Origin: Rutidosis leptorrhynchoides
Lineage: Eukaryota > Streptophyta > Magnoliopsida > Asterales > Asteraceae
DNA: 64,000 bases
Assembly (NCBI RefSeq): GCF_046630445.1
Contig: NC_092335.1
Span: forward strand, 630,013,501 to 630,077,500
Direction: 5' to 3'
The notes below the pieces were generated by a model, which had not been told where the DNA came from, searched no databases, and saw nothing but the letters and a program-made list of their open reading frames with translations. The stretch's first letter is position 1. Every line of letters begins with the position of its first letter. A program made the position numbers and the translations under genes. Positions 1 through 11,297 of this stretch are shown piece after piece.

Positions 1-236
1 ATCTAATCTATAAACATATCATGAACATATTTTCTTGATAGTCCTAAATTTTCCCTTGAATTCTGGTAATTTAACCAATCAAGATTGTGCTATACAATTT
101 TCTATCTTAGAACATTAGTCATGTTCATTCGAAACTTCATACCTACTAATTCTGGATCATTATTCGCTTGACATAAAGTTGGAAAGAGAAAACAAAAGAA
201 TGGAACTCCAAAATACAATGAAAACGAAGGGAGTAG

Positions 237-389
237 ATTTATAGTGAAATATCCGACAGAGCAATCGAAACAGATTATCGCATTTAATCAAAGAGGATTC
301 TAATTTCCTTAATTATCGAAGAACCAAATCTTATTACGAAGATTTCCTCTAAATCACTTGAATTTCGGAAATCCACCGTGACTACGTCA
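237..389 (-). promoter_or_regulatory. Remnant antisense promoter of E1
   Basis: Read on the minus strand, a TGACGTAGTCA palindrome (379-389) lies about 140 bp upstream of TATAAAT (237-243). The same arrangement precedes the antisense ORF of E2 and E3. In E1 about 280 bp holding the ORF are missing just downstream of the TATA box, so this promoter now has no ORF. Promoter function is inferred from position and conservation. Confidence 0.45.
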
Positions 390-593
390 CCGGTTAAGAC
401 GAACCTACATTTATACATTTCATTTTTTTGTGATAGCTTCACTCGTACGCTTCACATGAACCAATTGTTTTATCCATGTTACTTGCGTATGATAAAACTT
501 TAATTTTCAGCTCGTATGCGTCATGAAAACATACTTATTGTCAGCCATGACCATCCTAATCAAATTTCGGGACGAAATTTCTTTAACGGGTAG

Positions 594-996
594 CAGTGTT
601 GTAAATCTCCCGAGATCTCCCCGAGATCTCCTCCGAGATCTCGTTTTTAGAAGGCAACCGAGACGAGATGTTCATCTCCCGAGATTTCTCGGTCATACGG
701 GGTCAAACTTAGTCAAAGCCACGATTTCTCGGATTTTCTTGCTAATTTGTAAGATTTTTTTGTAAAATTCATAATTTTTAAGATTATCTCGCTCATTTCT
801 CGGATATTTTTGTAAAATCTCGTAAAAACATATATAAATATACATATATTTATGTTTTTATGTATATTTTTATTAAAAAAACTATAAAGTCAACGAAAGT
901 CAACGTCCGAGATCTCCCCGAGATTATTCCGAGATGTCGAGATCTCCCTAAAAAGTCCAAACGAGATCTCCCCGAGATCCGAGTTCTCCAACCTTG
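594..996. mobile_element. hAT-type MITE, 403 bp, 8-bp TSD
   Basis: The element starts cagtgttgtaaatctc and its other end read inverted is caaggttggagaactc, giving imperfect terminal inverted repeats. It is flanked by perfect 8-bp duplications acgggtag (586-593 and 997-1004). The interior is a series of ccgagatctccccgagatct-type repeats and an AT-rich core, with no plausible transposase. CA(G/A)(T/G)G ends with an 8-bp duplication are the hAT superfamily signature. The insertion lies in the polypurine-type motif just before the E1 LTR. Confidence 0.9.
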
Positions 997-1578
997 ACGG
1001 GTAGGTACTGTGACGACCTGGAAATTTCTGACCAAATTTAAACTTAATCTTTAAATGATTTAATATTTCCGACATGATAAGCAGAGTCTGTAATGTTGAG
1101 TCTCAAAAATTTTTGAAATTATATTCATGTAATCAATTACCCTTCGACCGCTTCCGACGATTCACGAACGAATATTTACAATTGTAGATTAATGTTGTTG
1201 TATGAATAATATATAAATAATATATGTAGAAAGTATAATATTTCATTTGATGTAAATAATTATGAATTAATATAAATTTATTATATTAATTTGTTATCAT
1301 TATTAATATACTTATCAATTATAATTATTAATATTAAAATATAATATACATATAAAAACAGATAAGTTACATAATCTGTTGAATATCCATATCCGTATCT
1401 TCTTTTTTCTCTTCCTTCCGTGAATTGCTGTCTCCTTTTAAAAAGAAAAGTGAGATTTTGAAATCTCTTTTCTTTCTTTGTTCGTTTGTTAATCACATAC
1501 AATAATAGATGATAATTACTTAATATAGGGTACTGTTTTTAATTTGACTTACATATTAACATAGGCATATATGCAAAC

Positions 1579-1581
<3 letters not shown>

Positions 1582-1643
<62 letters not shown>
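1582..1643. repeat. (TA)n microsatellite
   Basis: About 60 bases of uninterrupted TA repeats inside the E1 LTR. The Tyr-Ile polypeptide it would encode is an artefact. Confidence 0.95.
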
Positions 1644-1656
<13 letters not shown>

Positions 1657-2113
1657 CATACATATGTGATAGGGATACACTAACACATCCATTTCTTATT
1701 CTTGTTTCTAGTTCATATCCGATCAAATCAAAAGAACAATCATACAATAATTCACCACTTGTCTTGTTCTTCTTCCTTTCTTCATCTCTTCTTTTGATCG
1801 GCAATCACCGGAACACCCACTTTATATTTTTGTTTCTTTTCTTTCCTGCATCCTTCACACACCACTATCTACATATTCACAACATCATTCGGCCACCACT
1901 ACAACCCGTCATATTTAACCCATAGCCTCACGATCTCACCAACCAACCGTCATCTTAAACCACCTAGAGTTATCACCACCATCGTGAACTCACCATCAAT
2001 ACAACACCACCGCATTCATCACCTTCTTGCACCCATCAAATGTTGTTGCTATACTTCTGTCCGTACACCACAGACGACTACCACTGCCATATTCAACATC
2101 AACTTAACTTCTA

Positions 2114-2322
2114 CTCCCTCCGTCCCAATTTAATAGTCCACAGACAAAATGGCACACAGTTTTAGGAAATCCCACTAACTTCATTTATCCACCAATGAAA
2201 TATTTTATCTCTCCAGATTCACCAATCAAATATCCTCTTTCCTTTCTATTTATGGAAGTGGACTATTAATTTGGGACATCCCAAAATGGAAAAACAGGAC
2301 TATCTAATTGGGACGAAGGAAG
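2114..2322. mobile_element. Stowaway-type MITE, 209 bp
   Basis: It starts ctccctccgtcccaatttaa and ends ttgggacgaaggaag, which is the inverted form, flanked by TA on both sides (2112-2113 and 2323-2324). CTCCCTCCGTCC ends with a TA duplication are the Tc1/mariner Stowaway signature. It is nested in the E1 LTR. Confidence 0.9.
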
Positions 2323-3340
2323 TATTATATATCTATCAATACTTATAACAAGACACCAACACGAACCTTCTCATCTCTCTCTACTATCGTGAATTAAAAC
2401 CCGTTTAACCACTCAACGATAATACTTTTTGTTGTTATTTCTACTACTATCCTTGTTGTTAATTCAAACCCACCATGACACCATCCAATCGACTATTGCA
2501 GTTGCTGTAAAATTCCTGTTCCAGCTGAAAACAAATCGAAGAAACCCTCACTGTTACTGATACTATTTGGTTTCGGTTCTATTTTCGATTACCACCCAGA
2601 AACACCATTAACCGTCGTACACCATCACTACCACCAAAACTCAACCGCTACAGTCATATTTTCTTCCTTTCTTCCTCTTCGACAACCTGCTACACCGCTG
2701 TAACTTGTCTGTTTATTTCGTCCATTTCAACCCACAACACAGCCATCGTATTTACTTGAACAACCCTAATGCTATTGTAACGATATAAAGATGATGAAAA
2801 GATGGTGGTAAATATAATAATGGTGATGAGCTGTTAAATTATGATGATGAATAACGAATAATGAATGATGGGAAGTGATGGGATTTAAATAACAATAAAT
2901 ATAATTAGACGACGTCGACATCTGCTTTTCTGTTTTCGTTCTAAAACCCCACTCAGAAAATGTTACAATATTACGAATAATCTATTTTTACATTTGGGCC
3001 GAGAGCCATTAATTTGTTGGTTGGGCCGTGAAACAAGTAGGATGGTTGGGCTAGTATACATATGGGTTTATAAAATTATTATTAGGCCGAGAATTAAATT
3101 TTTTGGTTGGGCCCAAAAGATGCAGATAGAAAATGGAAATCAGTCATGATATGAAATGGTGGGTGTGATAATACGTATGATAATGGGAATGTATTAATGA
3201 TAATCGTATGATAAAATGATGATATCGATGATTATGACAACGGTTAGATAATCATGATGATACATGATGATTTACAATAAAACAGAAAACCAAGTTAAAA
3301 ATATTAAAATCTTAATAATAATAGAAAAAATGATACGGAG

Positions 3341-3402
3341 TAATGGTTAAGGATGTTATCGGGTTAGCGGGAGGTCGCGAGTTCTCAAACCCGGACTTGG
3401 GC
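3341..3402 (+). other. tRNA-like (Pol III box A/B-like) block in the E1 LTR
   Basis: A segment beginning taatggttaaggatgttatc and containing gagttctcaaaccc resembles a degenerate tRNA head with A and B boxes. A T-rich stretch and ATT repeats follow. The E3 LTR has a better preserved counterpart, inverted, at 55951-56025, with a perfect ggttcgaacc box B. It could be an old SINE insertion shared by these LTRs. It does not fold as a complete tRNA gene by eye. Confidence 0.4.
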
Positions 3403-3429
3403 ATTTTTTTTAAGGCTACTTCTTTGAGG

Positions 3430-3841
3430 TAGTATTTCTATTACCATTACTATTATTATTATCGTATCATTATTAGTATTATCAATAAGTATTATTATTA
3501 GTAGTATATTTATCATTATAATTATTAAGATAAATATTAGTATTTTTATTATTATTAGTAAAATCATTATTTTTATAGTTATTATTTTTAGTATTCATTA
3601 TCACTAAAATTATCATTTTCAGTAAGGTTACCATTATTATTATTATTATTATTATCATTTTTATTATTACTAGTATTATTATTTTTAAATATTATTATTA
3701 TTATTATTAGTACTATTAAACATTTTTCTTAGTATTGTTATAAATATTAGTTTAACAAAAGATAGTTATATAAAAATATAATTATTACATATATCATAAG
3801 TACATCTAAATTTACTATTTTCATATATCATATAAAAATAA

Positions 3842-3911
<70 letters not shown>
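3430..3911. repeat. ATT-rich tract followed by (TA)n
   Basis: Degenerate ATT/ATTATT repeats run to about 3720, then AT-rich sequence, then about 65 bases of TA repeats (about 3848-3911). All lie within the E1 LTR. No gene. Confidence 0.85.
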
Positions 3912-3912
<1 letters not shown>

Positions 3913-4890
3913 CATGGGAAATAATAGATACATTATTACTTTAATAAGTAATATATTATATGATTAATAAACTGGTTTGATTACTATTACATGTTAATTA
4001 TATGTGTTAATATACATATAAATGATATAGGTTCGTGAATCTGAGGCCAACCTTGCATTGTTCACTATCGTCGTATGAATATTTTTACTATAAAATATTG
4101 TATAATGAGTTTCATTTGCTCCCTTTTTAAATGCTTTTGCAATATATATTTTTGGGACTGAGAATACATGCGCTGCTTTTATAAATGTTTTACGAATTAG
4201 ACACAAGTAATCGAAACTACATTCTATGGTTTAATTGTTATACCGGATATGGCCCTTGTACTTGGTAGCCTAAGAATTAGTGTTTATTATAATTGCCACC
4301 AATTGATGCGAATCCTAAAGATATATCTATGGGCTTTGACACGCCCTAGTCAGAGAATTTGAACTGCTTTAGTACTTCGATGTTTATATGTTTGGGGATA
4401 TTCTAGATGCATTTTGTTAATGTCGGTTACCAGGTGTTTCCATCCATATGAATGAATTTTAAACACTTGCGAGTGTATGATTATTGAATGAAATCTTGTG
4501 GTCTATTAAAATGATGGAAAAGATTGTTTATGATAAACTAATGAACTCACCAACCTTTTGGTTGACATTTTTAAGCATGTTTATTCTCAGGTATGAAAGG
4601 AATCTTCCGCTGTGCATTAGCTCATTTTAAAGATATTACTTGGAGTCATTCATGGCATATTTCAAAAGACGTTGCATTCGAGTCGTTGAATTCAACAAGA
4701 TTATTATTAAGTCATTGATAGTTGATATAATATGAAATGGTATGCATACCTGTTAACTTTCGATGTAATGAAAGTTTGTCTTTTAAAAATGAATGCCATG
4801 TTTGTAAATGTATCATTTAGAGGTCAAATACCTCGCAATGAAATCATATGTTATTGTATTCGTCCTTATGGATTAGGACGGGTCGCTTCA

Positions 4891-5445
4891 TAAAGTGACA
4901 TTGGTTTGACTAGAGGGTGCTTTTCCTGGCATCAGGGTGACACCTGGGTTCCCGATATCCCGAGGTTTATCCGTTGCAGGGGGCCAACGTGCCCGTTCGT
5001 AGTAGGGGTTCCTCGGTTAAAAAAAGTGGCGTTGGTTAAAAAGGTACTAATAGGGAGTACTAATTCACAATTTATAATTAACAAGAATATATAAAAGAAA
5101 AATTGAAATACGTGAGATTTGGATATATATTTAAAAAACATACATTTGGAAATTATGTTTGCACAACACATGCATTTGGTTAAAAACTCTGTATATTAGT
5201 AATAACAAAGTATAGGGTAGATGCGCGTTGCTCCGAGAAAGATTTTACAATTTTTAAGAACTTATAATTAGAATACACATGAAGGTGAATGCTATAAAAA
5301 TTTTGTGTACTATGAGTTAATCATATTAACATGTGTCTATGAATATTTATTGATACAAATATTTATTGAATAAAAAGAAACATGATAATTATTATTTCAT
5401 AATATAATATAAAAGTTAGAAAAAGTTTTTTTAAGGTCTTGTAGC
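4891..5445. other. Intergenic sequence, no gene recognised
   Basis: Begins immediately after the E1 LTR. A GC-richer patch (4905-5030) has an open frame of about 60 codons that I do not recognise. The rest is AT-rich. Nothing supports a functional gene. Confidence 0.5.
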
Positions 5446-5453
5446 ATTGTAGT

Positions 5454-6154
5454 TAGGGATGGCAATGGATGTTCCATCGATGGACATCCACCTAATCCGA
5501 TCCATTTATAATGGATATGAATGATGTAAATGGATGATTAACGGATATGGATATGGATATGGATGATCTAAATATTTCGTAGATCGGATATGAATGACAA
5601 TTTATCATCCACGGATATATCCATTATCACCTGAAATACATCTATATATTCATATATACGTACTAAAATATATGCATATACATCTACATATCGATATACA
5701 TATACATATAACCTACAAATTCTTAAATTATTAACGATAATAAGGTCTGTGATAGTCACGATTATTAAAATTGTTGCTAAAAATATTCAAAGTTACATAT
5801 TTAGATTAGTTTAAAGTTATATTTACTTACATTATAACGTATTTTGCTCAATTAAATTCACAATTGCCGACAGATTACAATCAAAATATGTGTAACAAAT
5901 AAAAAAATAAAGATTGAATATTTATATTTGTTAAAATATATATTAAATTGATAAAATCATCGTTAGATTAACATTTCATTTGATATCTAACGGATATCCA
6001 TTAACCCGCTTAATCCATCGGATATTGATATGGACGGATGAACTGAAATTAAATGGATATGGATATGGATATGGATATGGATGAGCAAAAACTAAATGGA
6101 TATGGATGTAGATATGGCATCATCCGATCCATATCCGATCCATTGCCATCCCTA
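5454..6154. mobile_element. hAT-type non-autonomous element, 701 bp, 8-bp TSD
   Basis: It starts tagggatggcaatggat and ends with the exact inverse atccattgccatcccta, giving perfect 17-bp terminal inverted repeats. Identical 8-bp duplications attgtagt flank it (5446-5453 and 6155-6162). Both subterminal regions are built from ggatatggatatgg-type repeats, denser at the right end. No transposase frame is present. The ends and 8-bp duplication identify a hAT-superfamily derivative. Confidence 0.93.
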
Positions 6155-6256
6155 ATTGTAGTACCAAAACAAATAAATTGCAATGAAAAGTAAAGAAACA
6201 TAAAAGTATATTTTTAAGTAAAAGTATTCTACGAATTAATGAAAAATAGAGTAATA

Positions 6257-6511
6257 CTCCATTCGTTCCATAATAAGTATCTTGTTTGACTTTTCAAGGT
6301 TTTACTTTTAAAATTTTGACAGAAAATATTTTTGTTTGTGTTATATAATATTTGATGAAATTTATATGGTAGATTCGGTTTTACAATGTTTATTATTGAT
6401 ATAAGTTCTATCAAAAATTATATAACTTAAACAAAAAATATTTGAAGTCAAAATTTTAAAAGTAAGACTTTAAAAAAATCAAACTAGCTATTTATTATTA
6501 GACGGAGGGCA
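6257..6511. mobile_element. Stowaway-like MITE, 255 bp
   Basis: It starts ctccattcgttccataataa. The right end read inverted is tgccctccgtctaataataa, so the termini are imperfect inverted repeats of the CTCCCTCCGT type. TA flanks both ends (6255-6256 and 6512-6513). The interior is AT-rich, partly palindromic and non-coding. Confidence 0.8.
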
Positions 6512-7857
6512 TATAAACATCATGTTAGTAAAAGGGGAAAGAATTGAAGGAAAAGAAAAAAAGGAGAGAAGGTAATGAAAAAAGAAAAAAATAAATAAAA
6601 AATATGATTGCTGATAAGACAGAGATGAAAAGTGAAAAAAGTGGCGAAAAAGATTCGACACTCTATGACCTTTTGAATGCCACGCATGGTTGCAAACCAG
6701 TTGCGCTAGCTGTACATTTAAGTATATATTCGAAAATGAAACATGTAACGTTGTATTGTGACGACCCGAAAATTTCCGACCAAATTTAAACTTAACCTTT
6801 ATATGTTTCCGACACGATAAGCAGAATTTGTAATGTTGAATCTCAAAAAGTTTGGAACTACATTCATGTAATCAATTACCCTTTGACCGTGTTCAACGAT
6901 TCACGAACAATTATGTGTATATAGATATGTATATATAATATATAATATTAACTGAAAACATTAACAAAGTATTAGATATATGATACTTTACATGAACGTA
7001 TTTGTTTTGATATATTTATCGACAAAATTAAGAGATAATATCAAATGATTGAATTATCAGATACATTATGATATGATTACGGGCCTATGTTATGAGGTCC
7101 ACTGTGATTTAAGAAATCTATTCTTTTTGACAACATTCGGAAAATGGTAAAGTGATTTATAAGTAAGAACAAATGTGTCAATTAACGGAAACTAGACAAG
7201 GGTTAGTGGAAATTCCTGTTTAATTTCCAAGGCATGTTTTATAATATTTTCCTCGTGACCTTGATAAGATAACTATGTTAACTTTCATTTTATTTAATAT
7301 GAAAATAAGAACGTGGAGTGTAAATAACTTAGATGTTGGATATCAACAAGTTAAGTAACTCGACATTTTTCATTAAGATAATTTTAAACGTTTATTTAAC
7401 CTTTGGACTTTATCCCATGCTTCACCAACAGACTATAATTTAAAAACTTGAAACCTATTATGAATATATATAATTCTACTTTTCTAAAATATTTTATGAT
7501 ATAACGATTTTCATTATTTTAACCTTTTAACAAAATGATTCTTAAATATATTTAGTTTTGGAAAATAAAATTATCATATTTATTTGATTTAGTTTCAAAA
7601 GTACAAAAAAAAAACGTTTTTAGTTTAAAAAGAACTTTATTATTAAAACGTATATATCTTTTATAAATATCTAGAACCACTTTTGACAACTCATTACTTA
7701 ACCAGTATGATAAAGATAACGATATTTATATTTTATTTTATTAAATATATATAACGATTTAAATTAATATTATATATATTTATACGCGTATTATACGTAC
7801 ATAGTTTGATACTATTACTATACTTTAACTTTACCTTTACTTTACTTTTACTTTACT

Positions 7858-8053
7858 TTAACTTTAATAATTCATACTTTAATAATTTATTTTAATAATT
7901 CATACTTTAATAATTCACTTTAATAATTCATACTTTAATAATTCACTTTAATAATTCACTTTAATAATTCATACTTTAATAATTCACTTTAATAATTCAT
8001 ACTTTAATAATTCACTTTAATAATTCATACTTTAATAATTTACTTTAATAATT
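7858..8053 (+). repeat. Tandem repeats in the LTR (tttaataattca units)
   Basis: Alternating units ctttaataattcatac and ctttaataattca are repeated about 14 times just upstream of the putative TATA box. A matching array of slightly different copy number is in the other LTR (13966-14157). It may act as an AT-rich upstream element. That role is inference. Confidence 0.85.
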
Positions 8054-8064
8054 CAAAAATCTAT

Positions 8065-8073
8065 TATAAATAG
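8065..8073 (+). promoter_or_regulatory. LTR TATA box of E2
   Basis: The motif tataaatag lies in the sense strand of the 5' LTR, with an identical counterpart at 14165-14173 in the second LTR. A TATA box in mid-LTR is where a retrotransposon promoter is expected. Transcription start is inferred about 30 bp downstream. Confidence 0.55.
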
Positions 8074-9250
8074 AATTCAATAGGTTTCATTATTTCATAG
8101 AAACTTGAAAATATATTTCTCTAAACTCTCTCAATCGAATTACTTATATATATTTACTTAGTATTATTTCAAGATATTATTAGTATACATAAAATACTAC
8201 GACGGAGTTATATTCAGACGATTTCAAAATAAGTTTTCAAACGGGATAGAGCTAAGGAAATTATGGGTTATAGCTATGGAGGTTATGGGTATTGATCGAG
8301 GGTATTGCTCGTGGGGTCAACCTAACGTTTATCATTTTCGTTGCGTCTACGTACTTTCCTACAATATTGAATCACAGTATTGATACGTTCATGAATCCGA
8401 GACAAACCCTGCACTTGTTCAGTGCCGTCATATACATAATTGCTACGAAATACAGTATTGTGAGTTTCATTTGCTCCCTTTTTAATTGCTTTTGCAATAT
8501 ATATTTTTGGGTTGAGAATGCATGCGCTGTTTTATAAATGTTTTACGAAATAGGCACAAGTACTAAAACAAATTCTACGTGGGTTTAAACCAGAAATATA
8601 CCCTTAGCTTGGTAACATTAAACTACTTGTCTATGTACGGTAGGAGCGAATCCTAAAGATAGATCTAGTGGGCCTGACAAACCCCATCCTGACTATGGGA
8701 TGCTTTAGTACTTCGAAGTTATATTAAACACACCTGATCTGGTGTACTTCAGAGGGTAAAACATGAACGTTAAGGATTGTTACCGGGTGCCTACAACTTA
8801 TAGAATACTTTTATACACTTGCGAGTGTACGGATATTTATAGAAACTAAAATCTTGTGGTCTATTACTATTACGAAAATGATTGATTATGATAAACTAAT
8901 GAACTCACCAACCTTTTGGTTGATACTTTAAAGCATGTTTGTTCTCAGGTATTAAAGAAATCTTCCGCTGTGCATTAGCTCATTTTAAGGATATTACTTG
9001 GAGTCATTCATGACATACTTTGAAAGACGTTGCATTCGAGTCGTTGAGTTCATCAAGATTAATATTAAGTCAATTATAATTGGATGTAATATGAAATGGT
9101 ATGCATGCCGTCAATTTTTGATGTAAAGAAAGTTTGTCTTTTAAAAACGAATGCAATGTTTGTAAAACGTATCATATATAGGTCAAATACCTCGCGATGT
9201 AATCAACTATTGTGAATCGCTTATAATGTATATGAACGGGTCCTTTCAGT

Positions 9251-9267
9251 TGGTATCAGAGCGGTGG
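9251..9267 (+). other. Primer-binding site of E2 (initiator tRNA-Met)
   Basis: tggtatcagagcggtgg starts 2 bp after the 5' LTR. TGGTATCAGAGC is the standard plant site complementary to the 3' end of initiator tRNA-Met. Confidence 0.92.
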
Positions 9268-9658
9268 TCTTAGCGAACCAGGTCTTGCATTAGTGTGTCT
9301 AACTGATAGTTGTTAAGATGCACTAGTGAGTCTGGACTTCGACCGTGTCTGCATTTCAAAAGTTTTGCTTATCATTTTTAGTTGGAAATCATCTACTTAC
9401 CATCTTTAGGAAATTACCGGCTTATCATTCTTAAGTCTAGACGCGTTTTCCCTACATTTATTGTATAATAGTGTATAGACGAATTCTTATCTTAGCATAT
9501 CTGTTACTGTGAACTTTGACTGACATCTTTCAAAGATTCCTCCGTAATTTATGGGATTTTGGTATTATATATACATATGTAAATTATGTATTGAAGAATA
9601 CCAAATCTAAATTCTACAATCTATTTCATACCAAAAATTCTTTCCCTGATCATACAAG

Positions 9659-10105
9659 ATGGATCCCTCAACCAGTTCGAGTTCCTCGAATTTCGACAGC
9701 TATGCCGATATGGATTTCCACATGAGCTCCGAAAGCAGCGTGACCGGAATGGATCAACCAATTAGCCATCATCTATTCTGGATGAATTGGGGATGGGTTC
9801 GTAATCTACTTAACCATTGGAGACAAGAAGAAGGTGATGCCTTTCATCCACCACATTGCCCTCTTGGCAACGAACCTGAAGCACTTACCGGCGAACCTGT
9901 CCGAAACACCATTTTCTCTCTCATTTCCAGAGTATCTCTTCATGATTATATACTACACCAAATTCTATATCTTATTTATCCGCTCGTCCGAACCGACAAT
10001 CACCCCGGTGTAATAGAAGAAGTCAACGAGCTTCGCGCTCGGGTAGTGGCTTTGGAGAATATGGTGCAAAGGTTACAAACACCAACAGCAGCACCAGCAG
10101 CATAA
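9659..10105 (+). CDS. Coiled-coil ORF of the E family (148 aa), function unknown
   Basis: This is the first sense ORF after the primer-binding site. It opens at MDPSTSSSSS with a Ser-rich, acidic N-terminus (residues 1-40), continues through a Trp-rich middle (FWMNWGWVRNLLNHW at about 43-57), and ends with a heptad-like EVNELRARVVALENMVQRL segment (about 120-140) that should form a coiled coil. After the TAA at 10103 the frame stays open for 37 more codons of Pro/Ser/Thr-rich sequence to a TAG at 10217. An earlier version was probably longer. E3 carries a related C-terminus on the other strand at 63835-64000. I see no zinc knuckle and cannot place it in a known Gag family. The position suggests a Gag-like or pre-Gag accessory protein. 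Confidence 0.6.
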   Translation: MDPSTSSSSSNFDSYADMDFHMSSESSVTGMDQPISHHLFWMNWGWVRNLLNHWRQEEGDAFHPPHCPLGNEPEALTGEPVRNTIFSLISRVSLHDYILHQILYLIYPLVRTDNHPGVIEEVNELRARVVALENMVQRLQTPTAAPAA

Positions 10106-10219
10106 CCAGTACCACCATCAACAACATCAACTGTACCATTACCACCACCAACAACAACCGCATCGCAAACCTCAACTTCACAATCTGTCCCACGAGCATC
10201 GACATCATACGCCATGTAG

Positions 10220-11297
10220 ATACCAAGAAATACCACAACGATGAAGTATTGATTCATAACTTCATTGGGGAAACATTCTACGGTGATTATGTAATTTCTA
10301 AAGTTTAGAAATTATCTATCCTAGCCTTAACCATAAATCAAATGAGTTTAATTCAATATTAACTCATTAAATCTATATTACATCTGAAGAAATATACACA
10401 TATATATTTCCATAAAGACTGTCATAAAATTCTTTTGTACAAAATATTAATTGTGAAATTTTTTTTTAACGGGTAGGTAATACCCGAGAGATATATAAAT
10501 TCACAATTAATATGTTACATTCTTCGAATCTGATTCAGTAAATCATCCATTATACTCCCTACTTTCTCAACAATATGGATTCTTTTATAGAAATCAAAAC
10601 AACCATACTCATTCAAAATCTAATTACATATTCTGATTTTGAAATCTCAGAATTCGATTCAAGATATAACCGAAATCATCACTCTTAGATTCCTACATCT
10701 TTCAAAACTATATTTTGACTTCAAAACTGTCCTAGAACCTCATTTCTATTCATGGAACTCACAAAAATATGTGTATCATTCAAAATCTTAGAACATCATA
10801 TGTATATTAACAATTACAATATGTGTTCAAACACTTCAAAATTACTAAAGACATGCGAGATGATGATCCAACCACATATTACCCACTGTCATGCACCTGA
10901 AAAGCTCTCGAAACCAAAGTTATAGTTTAACACGTATTCGGGTCAGATCCTTTGATATTTATTACCAAATATAATTTTTCAATCTCTTTCCAAAATAGAC
11001 AGTTTTGTCACAGCTCCAGCAAATCACCTTCATTTGTTTATACGAATAAACCTTATTATAATAATTACCCCTTCATCATTGTTACCGGGGAACCTTTCAT
11101 ATCTCGCCACATTAGCAGTAAACTTATCAACAACTTCATTAACCTTCGACTTAAGCCTCTTCGAAAAGCCACTATACTTATTCATTAAAACCTCATCATG
11201 TACTCACCTACATCCTGTAACAATAATTGTCACACCAACTACTGGGAATTAGCAATCAGTATTTTGAATTTCGCGACAATTTTATGTCAAAAGTTAT
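10220..11297 (+). other. E2 internal sequence without a recognised gene
   Basis: AT-rich sequence between the coiled-coil ORF and the PABP-derived segment. Overlapping frames of 70-80 codons near 10952-11252 have no recognised motif and no counterpart I could confirm in E3. The only structured element seen is the PPT-like palindrome at 10468-10490. Confidence 0.5.
10468..10490 (+). other. Internal copy of the PPT-like motif
   Basis: aacgggtaggtaatacccg is preceded by a T-run and followed by agag. It repeats the aacgggtaggta that directly precedes the LTR in E1, E2 and E3, but sits mid-element. Its CGGGTA/TACCCG halves are inverted. E3 has two copies, at 63478-63500 and 63698-63719. It could be a central polypurine tract or a regulatory palindrome. 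Confidence 0.45.

Larger units (their letters stand above)
1..4890 (+). mobile_element. E1: 3' part of a non-autonomous LTR retrotransposon
   Basis: Bases 1-1008 align by eye with the 3' internal end of E2 (about 12040-12866) and, inverted, with E3 from 61209 on. They end in the motif that precedes the LTR in all three copies (aatttcgggacgaaatttc ... acgggtaggtac). A TG-starting LTR follows at 1009 and ends at 4890 in ...gggtcgcttca. The 5' part lies outside the window, so no target duplication can be checked. No gag or pol reading frame is present. An antisense promoter region is retained, but the ORF it serves in E2 and E3 has been deleted here. E1 carries a nested hAT-type MITE at 594-996 and a Stowaway MITE in its LTR. 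Confidence 0.8.
1009..4890 (+). repeat. LTR of E1, about 3.9 kb
   Basis: It begins tgtgacgacctggaaatttc directly after the conserved acgggtaggtac motif and ends gggtcgcttca. The first 170 bases and the last 900 are collinear with the E2 LTRs. The middle resembles the E3 LTR in inverted orientation. No internal region follows, consistent with a 3' LTR. The middle holds CACCAC-rich sequence, a tRNA-like block, ATT repeats and two long TA arrays. Short reading frames here are not credible genes. Confidence 0.75.
6757..9248 (+). repeat. 5' LTR of E2 (2492 bp)
   Basis: It begins tgtgacgacccgaaaatttc and ends gaacgggtcctttca, so it has TG...CA ends. The primer-binding site follows after a 2-bp spacer. 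It is collinear with 12867-15350 throughout, with only scattered substitutions and small indels. Confidence 0.92.

Noticed and set aside
8292-8537. 81-codon ORF present twice (also 14394-14639)
   Set aside because: It lies in the two near-identical E2 LTRs, so its repetition is not independent conservation. The E1 LTR counterpart does not keep the frame.
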